DNA of 64,000 nucleotides, taken from Erythrobacter sp. F6033. GTDB lineage: Bacteria > Pseudomonadota > Alphaproteobacteria > Sphingomonadales > Sphingomonadaceae. The DNA lies in the NCBI RefSeq assembly GCF_023016005.1, contig NZ_JALKAZ010000001.1, positions 496,001 to 560,000 on the forward strand. The letters run 5' to 3'. The notes beneath the pieces were generated by a model. The model was not told where the DNA came from and made no database searches. It saw nothing but the letters and a program-made list of their open reading frames with translations. Made by a program: the position numbers and the translations under genes. Shown piece after piece: positions 16,676 to 25,506 of this stretch (position 1 is its first letter; the number at the start of each line of letters is the position of its first letter).

Positions 16676-18112
16676 ATGTACATTGGAAAATCGAGCGAAT
16701 TGTCGCGGCGTGCCTTTGTTAGGCGATCAGCCCAATTGGCTGCCGCTGGAGCAGCTTCATCCTATGGGCTTGGCCTTGCCGGGATCGCCGAAAGCGCCGC
16801 ATTCGGAGCGACTGATGAATACAAGGCCTTAGTTTGCGTATTTCTTGCTGGGGGCAATGACCATGCCAATACTCTAATACCGTATGATCCTGTAAACCAT
16901 TCAAAGTACTTCGCAATTCGAGGGCATCCAGACCCAGCGACCGGTCAGATCGTTGGTTTTGACAGGAATCAGTTGTTACCGACTGCATTGGTTCAGGATT
17001 CACACCAGGTACTAACCGACGATATTCGTTACGCCCTATCCCCATGGATGCCGCGCTTGAAGATGCGGTTTGACGAAGGTCGGTTGGCTCCTGTTCTGAA
17101 TGTCGGAACTTTAGAAGCGCCTTTGACTAAGGCTCAATACGAGAATGGTGACAAAGCGAGATTCCCCCGCCCCCAATTCCTGTTCTCCCACAATGATCAG
17201 AGCTCGATTTGGCAAAGTTCACAGCCGGAAGGTGCGCGTACTGGCTGGGGAGGCAGGATGTCCGACCTTGCACAAGAGACGAACCAGAATTCGATGTTTA
17301 CGTGCATCAACCTCGCGGGAGCAAGTGTATTCCTAAATGGCGAGACAGCAGTCCCTTACCGCATAACACCATCTGGGCCCGGAATGATCTCTGGCTTGAG
17401 GCGAAATGTGCAAGGCTCAAGTACGGCGAGCCGAGCGTTGGATGAACTGATTAGATCGACCGACCCCAATATCCTCAAGACGGACTATACAGATATCAGT
17501 CGCCGGTCGATCGAGTATGGTGCATTCATAAATGATGCTCTTGCTCGCTCAGCAGTCTCTACCGACTTTGGGTCCGGGAATGATCTGGCTGACCAACTCT
17601 CCGTTGTCGCTAGACTAATTGCCTCAAGAAACTCGCTCGGAGTACGCCGACAAGTGTTCTATGTGACCATCAAAGGTTTCGATAGTCACAGCGACCTCAA
17701 TGCCCATCAAAGGCTGCTGGGTGAAGTTGACTATGCACTTGATGCTTTTTATCGCTCGACGTCAGAAATGGGGATCGCAAATCAGGTAACACTATTCACG
17801 GCATCCGATTTTGGACGAACCTTGAGCATCAACGGAACTGGAAGCGACCATGGATGGGGTGGGCATCACTTCGTTCTCGGAGGCGCTGTACGTGGGCACC
17901 GGTTTTACGGGACCGCACCTAAAGTGTCATTGAATTCAGAGGATCAAGTCGGCAGGGGACGCTTGTTGCCGAGCACTTCGGTTGACGAATATTCCGCAAC
18001 ACTCGCAAAATGGTTTGGTGTCGCGGAAACCGAATTGAGCAGCATACAACCGAACATCAGTAGGTTTGCCAACCCAGACCTTGGATTTATGTCAAATTCG
18101 AACCTGCATTAG
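16676..18112 (+). CDS. DUF1501-family Tat-exported protein
   Basis: A 478-residue protein with an N-terminal twin-arginine signal (SRRAFVRR, then an Ala/Gly-rich hydrophobic stretch, cleavage near residue 44). The DUF1501 body begins with the typical VCVFLAGGNDHANTLIPYD segment and has SDFGRTL and GSDHGWGGHHFVLGG near the C-terminus. The fold resembles alkaline-phosphatase/sulfatase-like metalloenzymes, so a hydrolase is possible, but the activity is not established. AGGAG precedes the ATG. It forms a two-gene unit with the DUF1800 gene. Confidence 0.9.
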   Translation: MYIGKSSELSRRAFVRRSAQLAAAGAASSYGLGLAGIAESAAFGATDEYKALVCVFLAGGNDHANTLIPYDPVNHSKYFAIRGHPDPATGQIVGFDRNQLLPTALVQDSHQVLTDDIRYALSPWMPRLKMRFDEGRLAPVLNVGTLEAPLTKAQYENGDKARFPRPQFLFSHNDQSSIWQSSQPEGARTGWGGRMSDLAQETNQNSMFTCINLAGASVFLNGETAVPYRITPSGPGMISGLRRNVQGSSTASRALDELIRSTDPNILKTDYTDISRRSIEYGAFINDALARSAVSTDFGSGNDLADQLSVVARLIASRNSLGVRRQVFYVTIKGFDSHSDLNAHQRLLGEVDYALDAFYRSTSEMGIANQVTLFTASDFGRTLSINGTGSDHGWGGHHFVLGGAVRGHRFYGTAPKVSLNSEDQVGRGRLLPSTSVDEYSATLAKWFGVAETELSSIQPNISRFANPDLGFMSNSNLH

Positions 18113-18118
18113 TGCAGG
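18103..18118 (+). terminator. Weak hairpin over the DUF1501 stop codon
   Basis: CCTGCA and TGCAGG form a six-base-pair stem with the stop codon in the loop, followed by only a short T stretch. It sits between convergent genes. It could slow or end transcription, but lacks a strong T-run. Confidence 0.3.
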
Positions 18119-18127
18119 CCGTATTTC

Positions 18128-19942
18128 CTAACTTGTGATCTTCCTTGCGTTGCGTCGAGGCTCGGCGCTCGGCCACATTCCCCGTCCGAATAGATTGCGC
18201 GGGTCGATCGCGCGGGTCGGCGAAGGGAAACCGTACAGCTTTCGTTGCACCGCCCAGTCAGTCGGTATATTCGAGTTCAATAGTACCTTCCTGTCCAGTT
18301 CTTTTGGTTGAGTTCCATCGATGATCGCCGTCTTGATATCGGGCGCGAGATAATTGAGCCTGATCAACCTTGCAAACTGCGCTGGGCGACAGCCCTGCCT
18401 TTTAGCGAGTGCCTCTAGATCAAGCTCACGATGCTCCTCCACGAGATGCTGTGCCCTGCGAGCGCTGCGAACCAGCTCAATCAGTTTCTTGTCCGGAACG
18501 CCTTTGCAGTTGTCTCTTCGAGGAGAGATCTGAAGCGATGGCCAACGTTCCGCTGTTACCGCCCTAGCCGCAACGTTTTGTATATATCGAGCATCGCTGC
18601 ATGGCCAGTCGGCGGGCCGACCTCGAAAAGCCATTTCGCTGTCCCATTCCAAGTAGCGCCGGAGTTCGAGCACTCGGAACTCGATCGAGATTTGGTCTTC
18701 ACCAAGCTCAACTCGATAAGCGATTGCAGCAAATAGCTCTTTCAATTGCGATTTTGGGGTCAACTCGAGGCGCTTGGCCGCTGCGCTACCTTTTTCACCA
18801 AGTCGGCCAAGCTCTTCATCAAATATTCCAAAAGATTTTAGTGCTTTGCGTAGCTTGCGCCGGTCTGAGAGAAATTCTGCAGTAGAAGCGAGTACTAGTG
18901 CATCTAGATGATCTGCCGTCGACCGATACTGTCGCTTGCACTCCTTTTGGGACCAGATGGCGTTACTCGATACGTACGTGGCATATGTTTTGCCACGATG
19001 CCAATGCAGGTCGAGACGCATATGCCGACCGAGTTCGTCCCAAAGGAGTCCTGCCAAAAAGTGATCTGTGTTTCGGCTGTCCGGATCACGCTTCTTTCTC
19101 GATATGCAGACTTTCTGGGCTCTCTTCCACGTATCTCTCGATATTAGTGGCTCATGCTGACCAACATAGTTCGTTTGATGCCCGCGAATTTCGCCAACAT
19201 ACATTGGGTTTTGCACGATACTGTAAACCGTGCTCGGGCTAATTGGTGTGCCGCCTCTAGGCTTTCCACGAGGTGAGTATTTCACGGAACTACAATATCC
19301 ACGTTCACGGACTGCGGTCATGACCTGGGTATATCTGCGTGTTCGTAGGAACTCGGCGAATATGAAACGGACGATTTCCGCTTCCGGTTCGTCGACTACC
19401 AGACCCTCGGGCGTCGCGATATATCCGAACGGCGGTAGGCCGCCATGCATTTTCCCATGCCGCTTTCTAGTTCTGATGCTGTCTCGAACTCGCTCTGCAA
19501 TCAGCTCTCGCTCAAATTGCGAGAAGGTCAGTAGGACATTTAGGATCATTCGACCCATGCTGTCAGATGTATCGAAGGCTTGCGAGATCGATACGAGCGA
19601 AATGCCGCGCCGATCAAAAATCTCAGTAAGTCTAACAAAATCAGCAAGGCTTCGTGTTAGACGGTCAACCTTGTAGACGACGACCACATCGATCTTTCCC
19701 GCCTCAATGTCTTTCATCATCTTTGACAGAGCTGGACGATCAATACCGCTGCCCGAGTGGCCGCCGTCGTCATAGTGATTGGGCAACGCTACCCAACCTC
19801 TGTATTGCTGGCTCTTGATGTATGCGCTGCTGATTTCTCTTTGAACGACCAGTGAGTTTACGTCATGCTCAAGTCGCTTGTTCGTACTCTTGCGAGTATA
19901 GATGGCGCATCTTTTCTGCGGTCTAACTGAGTTCATGTTCAT
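18128..19942 (-). CDS. Large serine recombinase/integrase
   Basis: A 604-residue site-specific recombinase. The catalytic resolvase domain (about 10-155) has the nucleophile Ser19 in YTRKST, then DGGHSGSGIDRPAL, YKVDRLTRS and FERELIAERVRD. The 'recombinase' domain follows (170-275). The zinc-ribbon region (about 300-360) has lost most of the usual cysteine pairs, and the C-terminus carries a helix-turn-helix-like segment (LDLEALAKRQGCRPAQFARLIRL). Such enzymes move phages, genomic islands and integrative elements. No phage genes or obvious attachment repeats were found next to it, so the element it belongs to is not delimited. Start at ATG 19942; a second ATG lies six bases in. Confidence 0.9.
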   Translation of the reverse strand: MNMNSVRPQKRCAIYTRKSTNKRLEHDVNSLVVQREISSAYIKSQQYRGWVALPNHYDDGGHSGSGIDRPALSKMMKDIEAGKIDVVVVYKVDRLTRSLADFVRLTEIFDRRGISLVSISQAFDTSDSMGRMILNVLLTFSQFERELIAERVRDSIRTRKRHGKMHGGLPPFGYIATPEGLVVDEPEAEIVRFIFAEFLRTRRYTQVMTAVRERGYCSSVKYSPRGKPRGGTPISPSTVYSIVQNPMYVGEIRGHQTNYVGQHEPLISRDTWKRAQKVCISRKKRDPDSRNTDHFLAGLLWDELGRHMRLDLHWHRGKTYATYVSSNAIWSQKECKRQYRSTADHLDALVLASTAEFLSDRRKLRKALKSFGIFDEELGRLGEKGSAAAKRLELTPKSQLKELFAAIAYRVELGEDQISIEFRVLELRRYLEWDSEMAFRGRPADWPCSDARYIQNVAARAVTAERWPSLQISPRRDNCKGVPDKKLIELVRSARRAQHLVEEHRELDLEALAKRQGCRPAQFARLIRLNYLAPDIKTAIIDGTQPKELDRKVLLNSNIPTDWAVQRKLYGFPSPTRAIDPRNLFGRGMWPSAEPRRNARKITS

Positions 19943-20379
19943 TGGACGCCTCCGAATAGTTTGTCTTGTAATATCACAGAGCGTTCCGCGGGTAGATCAC
20001 GGCCGCCGAAAACGATTCCAATCCAAAACTTCAACAAATGGCCAACACTAAGGCGATAGCGTACACATCATTCACTGGCAGCTACCTGGTTTTCGGATCA
20101 ACGCTTTCCTGACCCATAGAGCTCTCCGGGGCGCAAACGTCCTGCTTATGGAAACGCGAACCGAGGGGTTGGCTGATCTAAAGATGGCTGCCTTCCTAGC
20201 TTGCGCGCCTAGAGCTGCGCACAACGATACCTCAAAGCGAAGAGTATTAGACCTCGTCAGAACAACTTGGCGGAGCTTCTCGAATTTTGTGCGGAATTTT
20301 ACTGGTAAAACAATGGAATCTTGAGCAAAGTAACGATGCGACGCGGCTAATCGGCGAGCGTTGAAACACAGGGGAATTT
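19943..20379. other. Intergenic region between recombinase and lipoprotein
   Basis: No supported gene in 437 bases; open frames here are short and without ribosome sites. The recombinase is divergent from the lipoprotein gene, so both promoters, and possibly a recombination site, could lie here, but I found no perfect repeat pair. Confidence 0.45.
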
Positions 20380-20862
20380 ATGAAGAAAGCAATTTTCGCG
20401 TCCTGTTTGGCAATTTCAGTGACGGCATGCGCCAATAATTCGCTAATGGTCGAGACACCTAACGCAAGTGAATTTCGCACCCAATACGCAAAGATCGAAG
20501 GGGGAAAATCCACCGTTTCAGTAGATGCCGAAAACGAAGCCTATACTTTGCGGAAGCTGAATGACGCTTTCTTTGGGGGGAGCACGCCATTGTTCAATGA
20601 AGGCGAAGGCATTATTGTGCGTCACCGCTACGTGACCTTCGACGAAGGAAGTCAAGTCGGTCGGTACCTCGGTGGCGGCCTATTTGGAGGCGGGTCCAAG
20701 GTGGTTCTTGAAGTCACATTTTCGAACCAAGCCGGTGAGGAACTCTCAGTCGTCCGGAGTGAGGCTTCTGTAAATGGTGGGTTCTTCGGTGGTTCAAATA
20801 AGTCGGGTATTGATGCGGCTGTAAAGAATATCGCTGAATATGCGGCAGCTGAGTTCCGCTAG
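20380..20862 (+). CDS. Small lipoprotein, DUF4410-like
   Basis: A 160-residue lipoprotein: a signal peptide of about 16 residues with the lipobox VTAC at the predicted modified cysteine. The mature part has a Gly-rich beta-type motif repeated twice (YLGGGLFGGGSK and NGGFFGGSNK) and an AVKNIAEYAAAEF C-terminal helix. This layout recalls DUF4410-type envelope proteins, but I am not certain of the family. AGGGGAATTT precedes the ATG. The SNase-like gene starts five bases after its stop. Confidence 0.7.
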   Translation: MKKAIFASCLAISVTACANNSLMVETPNASEFRTQYAKIEGGKSTVSVDAENEAYTLRKLNDAFFGGSTPLFNEGEGIIVRHRYVTFDEGSQVGRYLGGGLFGGGSKVVLEVTFSNQAGEELSVVRSEASVNGGFFGGSNKSGIDAAVKNIAEYAAAEFR

Positions 20863-20867
20863 GCAGT

Positions 20868-21299
20868 ATGCTTTTGTCCTTGGTCTTTTTTCTTTCTGCC
20901 GTCCCTGCGGGTGAAACATTCGCCTGCACACCGACAGCCGTCTGGGACGGAGATGGCCCAGTATGGTGTGAAGAAGGACCAAGGATCAGGCTGTCTGGTA
21001 TCGCGGCACGCGAACTGGACGGTTCTTGTAGCGACGGTCACCCATGCCCATCAGCAAGTGCGCAAGAAGCTCGGGACGCGCTGGTCAGCCTGGTTGGAGC
21101 GCCGACAGGTTTGGGTCAACACGGTCACATCCTTGTCCGAGGACCGACGATGACTTGTCGTTCAGATGGCTCGGCAGGCCGTAAGAGAATAGCGGCATGG
21201 TGTGTCTCACCCAAGGGCGGCGATCTATCGTGCGCGATGGTCGCAGGCAGGTGGGCTGCAAAATGGGATCGTTACTGGAAAGGCCACAGTTGCAAATGA
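20868..21299 (+). CDS. Secreted SNase-like (thermonuclease-family) protein
   Basis: A 143-residue protein with a signal peptide ending near residue 18. It has a shortened SNase-like domain: VWDGDGPVWC, IRLSGIAARELDG (counterpart of the IRLxGIDAPE element), a central RKRIAAWC strand and DLSCAMVAGRWAAKW. Several cysteines suggest disulfides, in line with an exported protein. Catalytic Arg and Glu positions look only partly conserved, so activity is uncertain. It sits in a tight row between the lipoprotein and the Excalibur protein and shares the ATGA overlap with the latter. Confidence 0.75.
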   Translation: MLLSLVFFLSAVPAGETFACTPTAVWDGDGPVWCEEGPRIRLSGIAARELDGSCSDGHPCPSASAQEARDALVSLVGAPTGLGQHGHILVRGPTMTCRSDGSAGRKRIAAWCVSPKGGDLSCAMVAGRWAAKWDRYWKGHSCK

Positions 21300-21661
21300 G
21301 AGAATGGGGGCACAGCAGTGATCGAGCTAAGGCATCGGTACGTATCGAGTTCGCATTTCTCTCGATACCCTTGGTCATCGCGCTTGTTGCAGCGCTAATC
21401 TCCATCGCCCTGCCGGAGCCAGCAAGCGCGCATCCCGGAGGCTTGGCATCGGACGGTTGCCATAACGATAGGAAGAACGGGGGCCGCCACTGCCATCAAG
21501 GTAAGAACGCAGGAAAAGTCGTTTCGAAGCCTGCGGGTGGCAAAACCTATTATCCGAATTGCGCAGCTGCAAGGCGCGCTGGCGCGACACCAATCTTACG
21601 TGGTCAGTCTGGCTATGGAAGGCACTTAGATCGCGATGGGGATGGCAGGGCCTGCGAGTGA
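21296..21661 (+). CDS. Membrane/exported Excalibur-domain protein
   Basis: A 121-residue protein from the ATG at 21296, which overlaps the previous TGA (ATGA); longer starts inside the SNase-like gene are unlikely. A hydrophobic segment (about 16-42, ending EPASA) acts as signal or anchor. A YHYH-like CHNDRKNGGRHCH element follows, and the C-terminus is an Excalibur domain with the calcium-loop DRDGDGRACE. Excalibur domains accompany SNase domains in extracellular nucleases, which fits the coupling to the gene upstream. Confidence 0.8.
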   Translation: MREWGHSSDRAKASVRIEFAFLSIPLVIALVAALISIALPEPASAHPGGLASDGCHNDRKNGGRHCHQGKNAGKVVSKPAGGKTYYPNCAAARRAGATPILRGQSGYGRHLDRDGDGRACE

Positions 21662-21757
21662 GGCTCGCCACGTCATTTTGTTGTTACCCTTTCCCTCATA
21701 TATTGACGCTTGCGCTGGGCGCGGGGTCTTCAGGCGGCAGAATTACTGAGGAACCGT

Positions 21758-21952
21758 ATGTCTATCACTCGTGACCAAGAATTATGGGCCATGGCTCTTT
21801 GGGTAGAGAAGCATCACGGGAAAGGTGGCTGGCTGCATATCGCCCAGCAACAAGATCGTCTTCTCGAACAAAACGACCTCGCAGGCGTCGAGATGTGGAG
21901 AGAGGTCTCGCAGCGCTTCGACAAGCTTTCCGAACCTGGCGCAACCAACTGA
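21758..21952 (+). CDS. DUF6961-type small conserved protein
   Basis: A 64-residue protein starting at ATG after GAGGA. It matches the sphingomonad DUF6961 pattern: TRDQELWAMALWVEK near the start, a FIA/HIA-type segment, and a WREVSQRFDKL helix at the end. It is cytoplasmic, helical and of unknown function. It stands between the Excalibur gene and the converging virB block. Confidence 0.7.
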   Translation: MSITRDQELWAMALWVEKHHGKGGWLHIAQQQDRLLEQNDLAGVEMWREVSQRFDKLSEPGATN

Positions 21953-22044
21953 GCTCATCCGTCCGGTTTTAGGCTCGTGTGATGGATTGATTTACTTCGG
22001 AAATTGGGGGTGAAAACGAACAATTCATAGATCAGCCCGATTTT

Positions 22045-23022
22045 CTAGCTCGTCGTTGCCGCTAACACTTTGCTTACCCGCCGTTTGCCCTGCCGCCGCT
22101 CCAGCTGGACGAACACATCGACGCTTTCGCGCACATAATGCCGCACATCGTCCCGGCTTAGTTTCGATCCGGCTTGAAGCACCAACAATGCAAGTTGCTC
22201 GATAGCCCGCTGGGGCGTGTCGGCGTGAATCGTGGTCATTGAGCCCGGGTGGCCAGTATTGACGGCTCGCAGGAATGTGAATGCCTCAATCCCGCGCAGC
22301 TCGCCAAGAATGATCCGGTCCGGACGCATCCGTAGCGCTGCAATCAATAGGTCTTCCGCGCTAACCATCGCCTCACTCAGTTCGCCCCGCGCAGCGATCA
22401 AGCCCACCGCGTTCTCATGCTTGATATGCAGCTCGGCGGTGTCTTCGATGAGAACAAGTCGTTCTTCGTCAGGAATTTCCGCGAGCAGGGAATTCAGAAA
22501 TGTCGTCTTCCCAGTCGAGGTGCCGCCGGAAATCAGGATATTGCGTCTGGCCTTGACTGCGCCGAGAAGAAACGAGGCGGCCTCATGCCCGGAAAGCGCC
22601 TGAAACTCTCGCTTCTGCTCCATATCGGCCTGACTGGGTTCCGTTTCCGAAAACGCATCAGCATCCTCCCAATCGGATAGAGAAAGGTTGGAAGAGACGT
22701 GTTTGCGGATCGCAAAGGCATAGCCGTCGCGGGTCGCAGGCGGTCCGGCAATTTGAACGCGTGAACCATCCGGCAGCGTGGCGGCGAGCAGGGGTTGGGC
22801 CCTGCTGATACCTTGCGAGGAATGCGCCGCGATCTGCCGAGCAAGGCGCTCCAACAGTTTGAGATCGAGGCTCTCTTCTTTGAGCCGCTCAATCCCGCCA
22901 CGCAGGCTTTCTACCCAGATCTCGCCCGGCTGGTTGATCCAGATGTCGGTAACATCTTTGCGCTCCATAATGGGAGCTAGCGGGGCGAGGAAACTGTCGA
23001 GGTAGTATCCGGCTTCGCTCAC
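22045..23022 (-). CDS. virB11: VirB11 secretion ATPase
   Basis: A 325-residue hexameric ATPase of the type IV secretion system. It powers pilus assembly and substrate transfer at the inner membrane's cytoplasmic face. The Walker A motif GGTSTGKT is at 166-173, followed by LIEDTAELHI (Asp box), the Walker B region RPDRIILGELRG and the His box around TGHPGSMTTIHAD. Its ATG overlaps the stop of virB10 by four bases. It is last in the cluster; nothing resembling virD4 follows in the window. Confidence 0.95.
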   Translation of the reverse strand: MSEAGYYLDSFLAPLAPIMERKDVTDIWINQPGEIWVESLRGGIERLKEESLDLKLLERLARQIAAHSSQGISRAQPLLAATLPDGSRVQIAGPPATRDGYAFAIRKHVSSNLSLSDWEDADAFSETEPSQADMEQKREFQALSGHEAASFLLGAVKARRNILISGGTSTGKTTFLNSLLAEIPDEERLVLIEDTAELHIKHENAVGLIAARGELSEAMVSAEDLLIAALRMRPDRIILGELRGIEAFTFLRAVNTGHPGSMTTIHADTPQRAIEQLALLVLQAGSKLSRDDVRHYVRESVDVFVQLERRQGKRRVSKVLAATTS

Positions 23023-24074
23023 GGATCGACGCTCGAAAAATCGAGATCGCGCGCTACAAACACCGAGACGCTGGTGCCGTGCTTCACTTTAAGTGTCGGC
23101 TGGATGCGGCCTGAATCAGACACTTGCACATTCTGAGTGCTGCCGGGCAGTGCGACAATCACGCCGTCGCTTGCCTGATTGACTGCGAGGCCCACTCCAA
23201 CATCGAGTACGGATTGCAAGATAGCATTGCCGAAACGCTGAAAGAATTTGCCGTCGACCTTGCCCTTGATCCCTGCCCGTCCGAGCGGATCGGACGATGG
23301 GGAATCCAGTGCGATCGTGACCCCGTCCGGCCGGATCAAACGGGTCCATTGCACAAGCGCGCGATTTTGGCCGCGTTGCAGACCTGCTTCGTATTCACCG
23401 TAAAGGCGGCTGCCTCGCGGGATCAGTACGCGCGTGCCATCGAAACTATAGACGTTGCGCTGAACGAGCGCGCGGGCGCCGCCGGGTCTGGTGGAATCCA
23501 GAGCGGTTTCGAGAACGGCGGGAATGACAGTGCCCTGAGGAATTGTTCTTGCCGGATTCAATAAGCGCGCGGCCGTCACTCTCTCGCCATCTGTGCTCTC
23601 GTTCTGGACGTTTGTGTCACTTTGAACGGGTCCGCGATTTTCAAAGACCACTTGAGGGGCCGGCAAAGGAGGGGGAGGAAGTTGCTGCGGAAACGGGAAG
23701 CGGGAAACCGGGGGCGGCAGGATCCGTTCCGATGTAGCCGGAACAAGCGGTTCAGACCGAGAAGCGGGAACAAGAGGTTGTATCGGTTCGGCGGTATTGG
23801 TTGGTGCTGGTGCATCGCTGAAACGGTTTGGGATTTGCAAACTGTCTGGTGCGCTGATCCGGGTGTTAGACGGTGCGGCAGATTGCAGCATTTCCGGTGC
23901 ATTGGCGGCCTCACGAGCGGCTGAGAGCGCGTTGAACAGCCATGCTCCTGCGATGGCCAACAGTCCAAGGAACAGCCACAGACTCCAATTGGCAGAGCCG
24001 CCAGTGGTCACCATCGGGCGAATATCATGGCTTTGGCCAGCTTCGCCCAGAGCGTCAGCAGTGTCCTTGCTCAT
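23019..24074 (-). CDS. virB10: VirB10/TrbI scaffold protein
   Basis: A 351-residue protein that spans from the inner to the outer membrane in the secretion core complex. It has a short cytoplasmic head, one membrane helix (about 29-50), a Pro/Gln-rich periplasmic linker (about 60-150) and the conserved C-terminal domain with ARTIPQGTVIPAVLETALDS, LIPRGSRLYGEY and DSPSSDPLGRAGIKGKVD. ATGA overlaps link it to virB9 and virB11. Confidence 0.95.
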   Translation of the reverse strand: MSKDTADALGEAGQSHDIRPMVTTGGSANWSLWLFLGLLAIAGAWLFNALSAAREAANAPEMLQSAAPSNTRISAPDSLQIPNRFSDAPAPTNTAEPIQPLVPASRSEPLVPATSERILPPPVSRFPFPQQLPPPPLPAPQVVFENRGPVQSDTNVQNESTDGERVTAARLLNPARTIPQGTVIPAVLETALDSTRPGGARALVQRNVYSFDGTRVLIPRGSRLYGEYEAGLQRGQNRALVQWTRLIRPDGVTIALDSPSSDPLGRAGIKGKVDGKFFQRFGNAILQSVLDVGVGLAVNQASDGVIVALPGSTQNVQVSDSGRIQPTLKVKHGTSVSVFVARDLDFSSVDP

Positions 24075-24775
24075 CGTGGGTCATCCCTTTTCGGGTTGCG
24101 TCTGGCGGTGGCTTTTTCCTTGTCGATGCGGAAAACGAGCCGGTCGTGCACGCGGTCGATGATGAATTTGTCCCCGCGCATATAGCCCGTAACCACTTCC
24201 TCATCGCCCGAAGCCCCAATCGCGAAGACGGCTGGCAAGGGCTGTTCAGGCGCGTATTCGATGACAGTTTTCTCGCCATTGTCCCTGATCGAGGAAGGCC
24301 GAACCGATCGATCCCCGCGCAACCGGTAAGACCATTGGAGATTTTCGATTTCCATGGGGGCCATCGCGGTAGGTTCCGGTGTTGAAACAACCGTATATTG
24401 CAGACGGACCACATAGGCCGCTTGCAGTCCTACACCGGTTTCCAGCGTGAATTCGTAGAGGCGGAGGTTCGTCTCGATCGACAAACTCGCTGTAGGAGCA
24501 CCGGCTGATGGCGTTACCTGAAAGCTGTCCGCCTCCGCTGAAACGCTCACTTCCCAAGCCCGGCTGCCGCCCAAAACTGCGCGTTCGATCCGCTCACCGG
24601 GCTCAAGCATGGTTGTGAGCGTGGTTTCCGGCAGCGCTGTCAAAACGATAGGCTCGCCCGACTGCCAAATGGCGCTCTGAATGCGCGGACTCTCGGGATT
24701 TGGCGTAGGAAAAACCTGCGCAGCAACAGGAGCCGCGAAGAGGATTGAACAGAGGGCAAGGGCGGTTTTCATCAT
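24071..24775 (-). CDS. virB9: VirB9/TrbG core protein
   Basis: A 234-residue exported subunit of the outer-membrane core of the secretion system. A cleavable signal (about 20 residues, ending VAAQ) is followed by the N-terminal domain and the C-terminal domain with YRLRGD and PAVFAIGASGDEEVVTGYMRGDKFIIDRV spread over about 150-215. Two ATGs lie at the start. It overlaps virB8 and virB10 by four bases each. No separate VirB7 lipoprotein is visible. Confidence 0.92.
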   Translation of the reverse strand: MMKTALALCSILFAAPVAAQVFPTPNPESPRIQSAIWQSGEPIVLTALPETTLTTMLEPGERIERAVLGGSRAWEVSVSAEADSFQVTPSAGAPTASLSIETNLRLYEFTLETGVGLQAAYVVRLQYTVVSTPEPTAMAPMEIENLQWSYRLRGDRSVRPSSIRDNGEKTVIEYAPEQPLPAVFAIGASGDEEVVTGYMRGDKFIIDRVHDRLVFRIDKEKATARRNPKRDDPR

Positions 24776-25506
24776 GGCGCGGCGTCGATACCTGCTGGTT
24801 GCTCAACTCCGTTCACAATGCCCTCTTGCGGCAGAGTTTCGGGATCACGGCGGTAACTCGTGACCTGAAATCCCAATGGATTGAGATAGCGGTCCGCTTC
24901 GCTCATTTCGGCTGTGACAAACTGATAGCCAATAACTGCGACCCAGTGCTGCGAAGGCTGAGAGCGTGCGCCGGGATCGTTGCGCGTCGTGACAAAGCGG
25001 ACCATAGCGCGATTGCCATCGAGTGTGGAAACGCTCTTAATCTCGGTCGAGATCATCGCTCTGCTCGGCAGATATGCCAGCGGGCTTGATGGATTGGTCG
25101 CGCTCATTGCGCGGCTATATTGCTGCCCCACCACCGTGTCTGACATCAAGACGACCTTTCGATAGTCCTGCTGCAATGCGTCCTGCAAAAAGCTCTCACG
25201 GGCGGTCACATACTGGACCAGCATTGATCTGGTCAGTGCGGTATCCGGCGCGACAACACTTTCACCGAGCGGTGCAAGCGCTTCCACGTTTCCGGTCTGA
25301 CGGTCTACCAGCAATGTGTAAGGTTCAACCGTTTTGAGCGGCAGGAGAAAGACCAGCGCGACCGCCTCTAGCAAGGCGATAATTGCCGCGATTATCGCCA
25401 CAGCCCATGCGCGGCGGTTTGATTTTTCCAGATCGTCGGTGACGCTTGTCGCCCAACTTTCGGAGACTGGCACATCAATAGTTTCGAAATCGGGCTGAAC
25501 CGTCAT
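24772..25506 (-). CDS. virB8: VirB8/TrbF inner-membrane protein
   Basis: A 244-residue protein with one N-terminal membrane helix (about 35-57) and a periplasmic NTF2-like domain (about 70-235), including PYTLLVDRQTGNVE and WVAVIGYQFV. VirB8 nucleates the secretion complex. Start and stop overlap its neighbours as ATGA. Confidence 0.92.
   Translation of the reverse strand: MTVQPDFETIDVPVSESWATSVTDDLEKSNRRAWAVAIIAAIIALLEAVALVFLLPLKTVEPYTLLVDRQTGNVEALAPLGESVVAPDTALTRSMLVQYVTARESFLQDALQQDYRKVVLMSDTVVGQQYSRAMSATNPSSPLAYLPSRAMISTEIKSVSTLDGNRAMVRFVTTRNDPGARSQPSQHWVAVIGYQFVTAEMSEADRYLNPLGFQVTSYRRDPETLPQEGIVNGVEQPAGIDAAP

Noticed and set aside
18113..20379. Attachment sites for the serine recombinase
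   Set aside because: No direct-repeat pair could be found by eye on the two sides of the gene.
20247..20513. 88-codon minus-strand frame overlapping the lipoprotein start
   Set aside because: Overlaps a well-supported gene and lacks a ribosome site.
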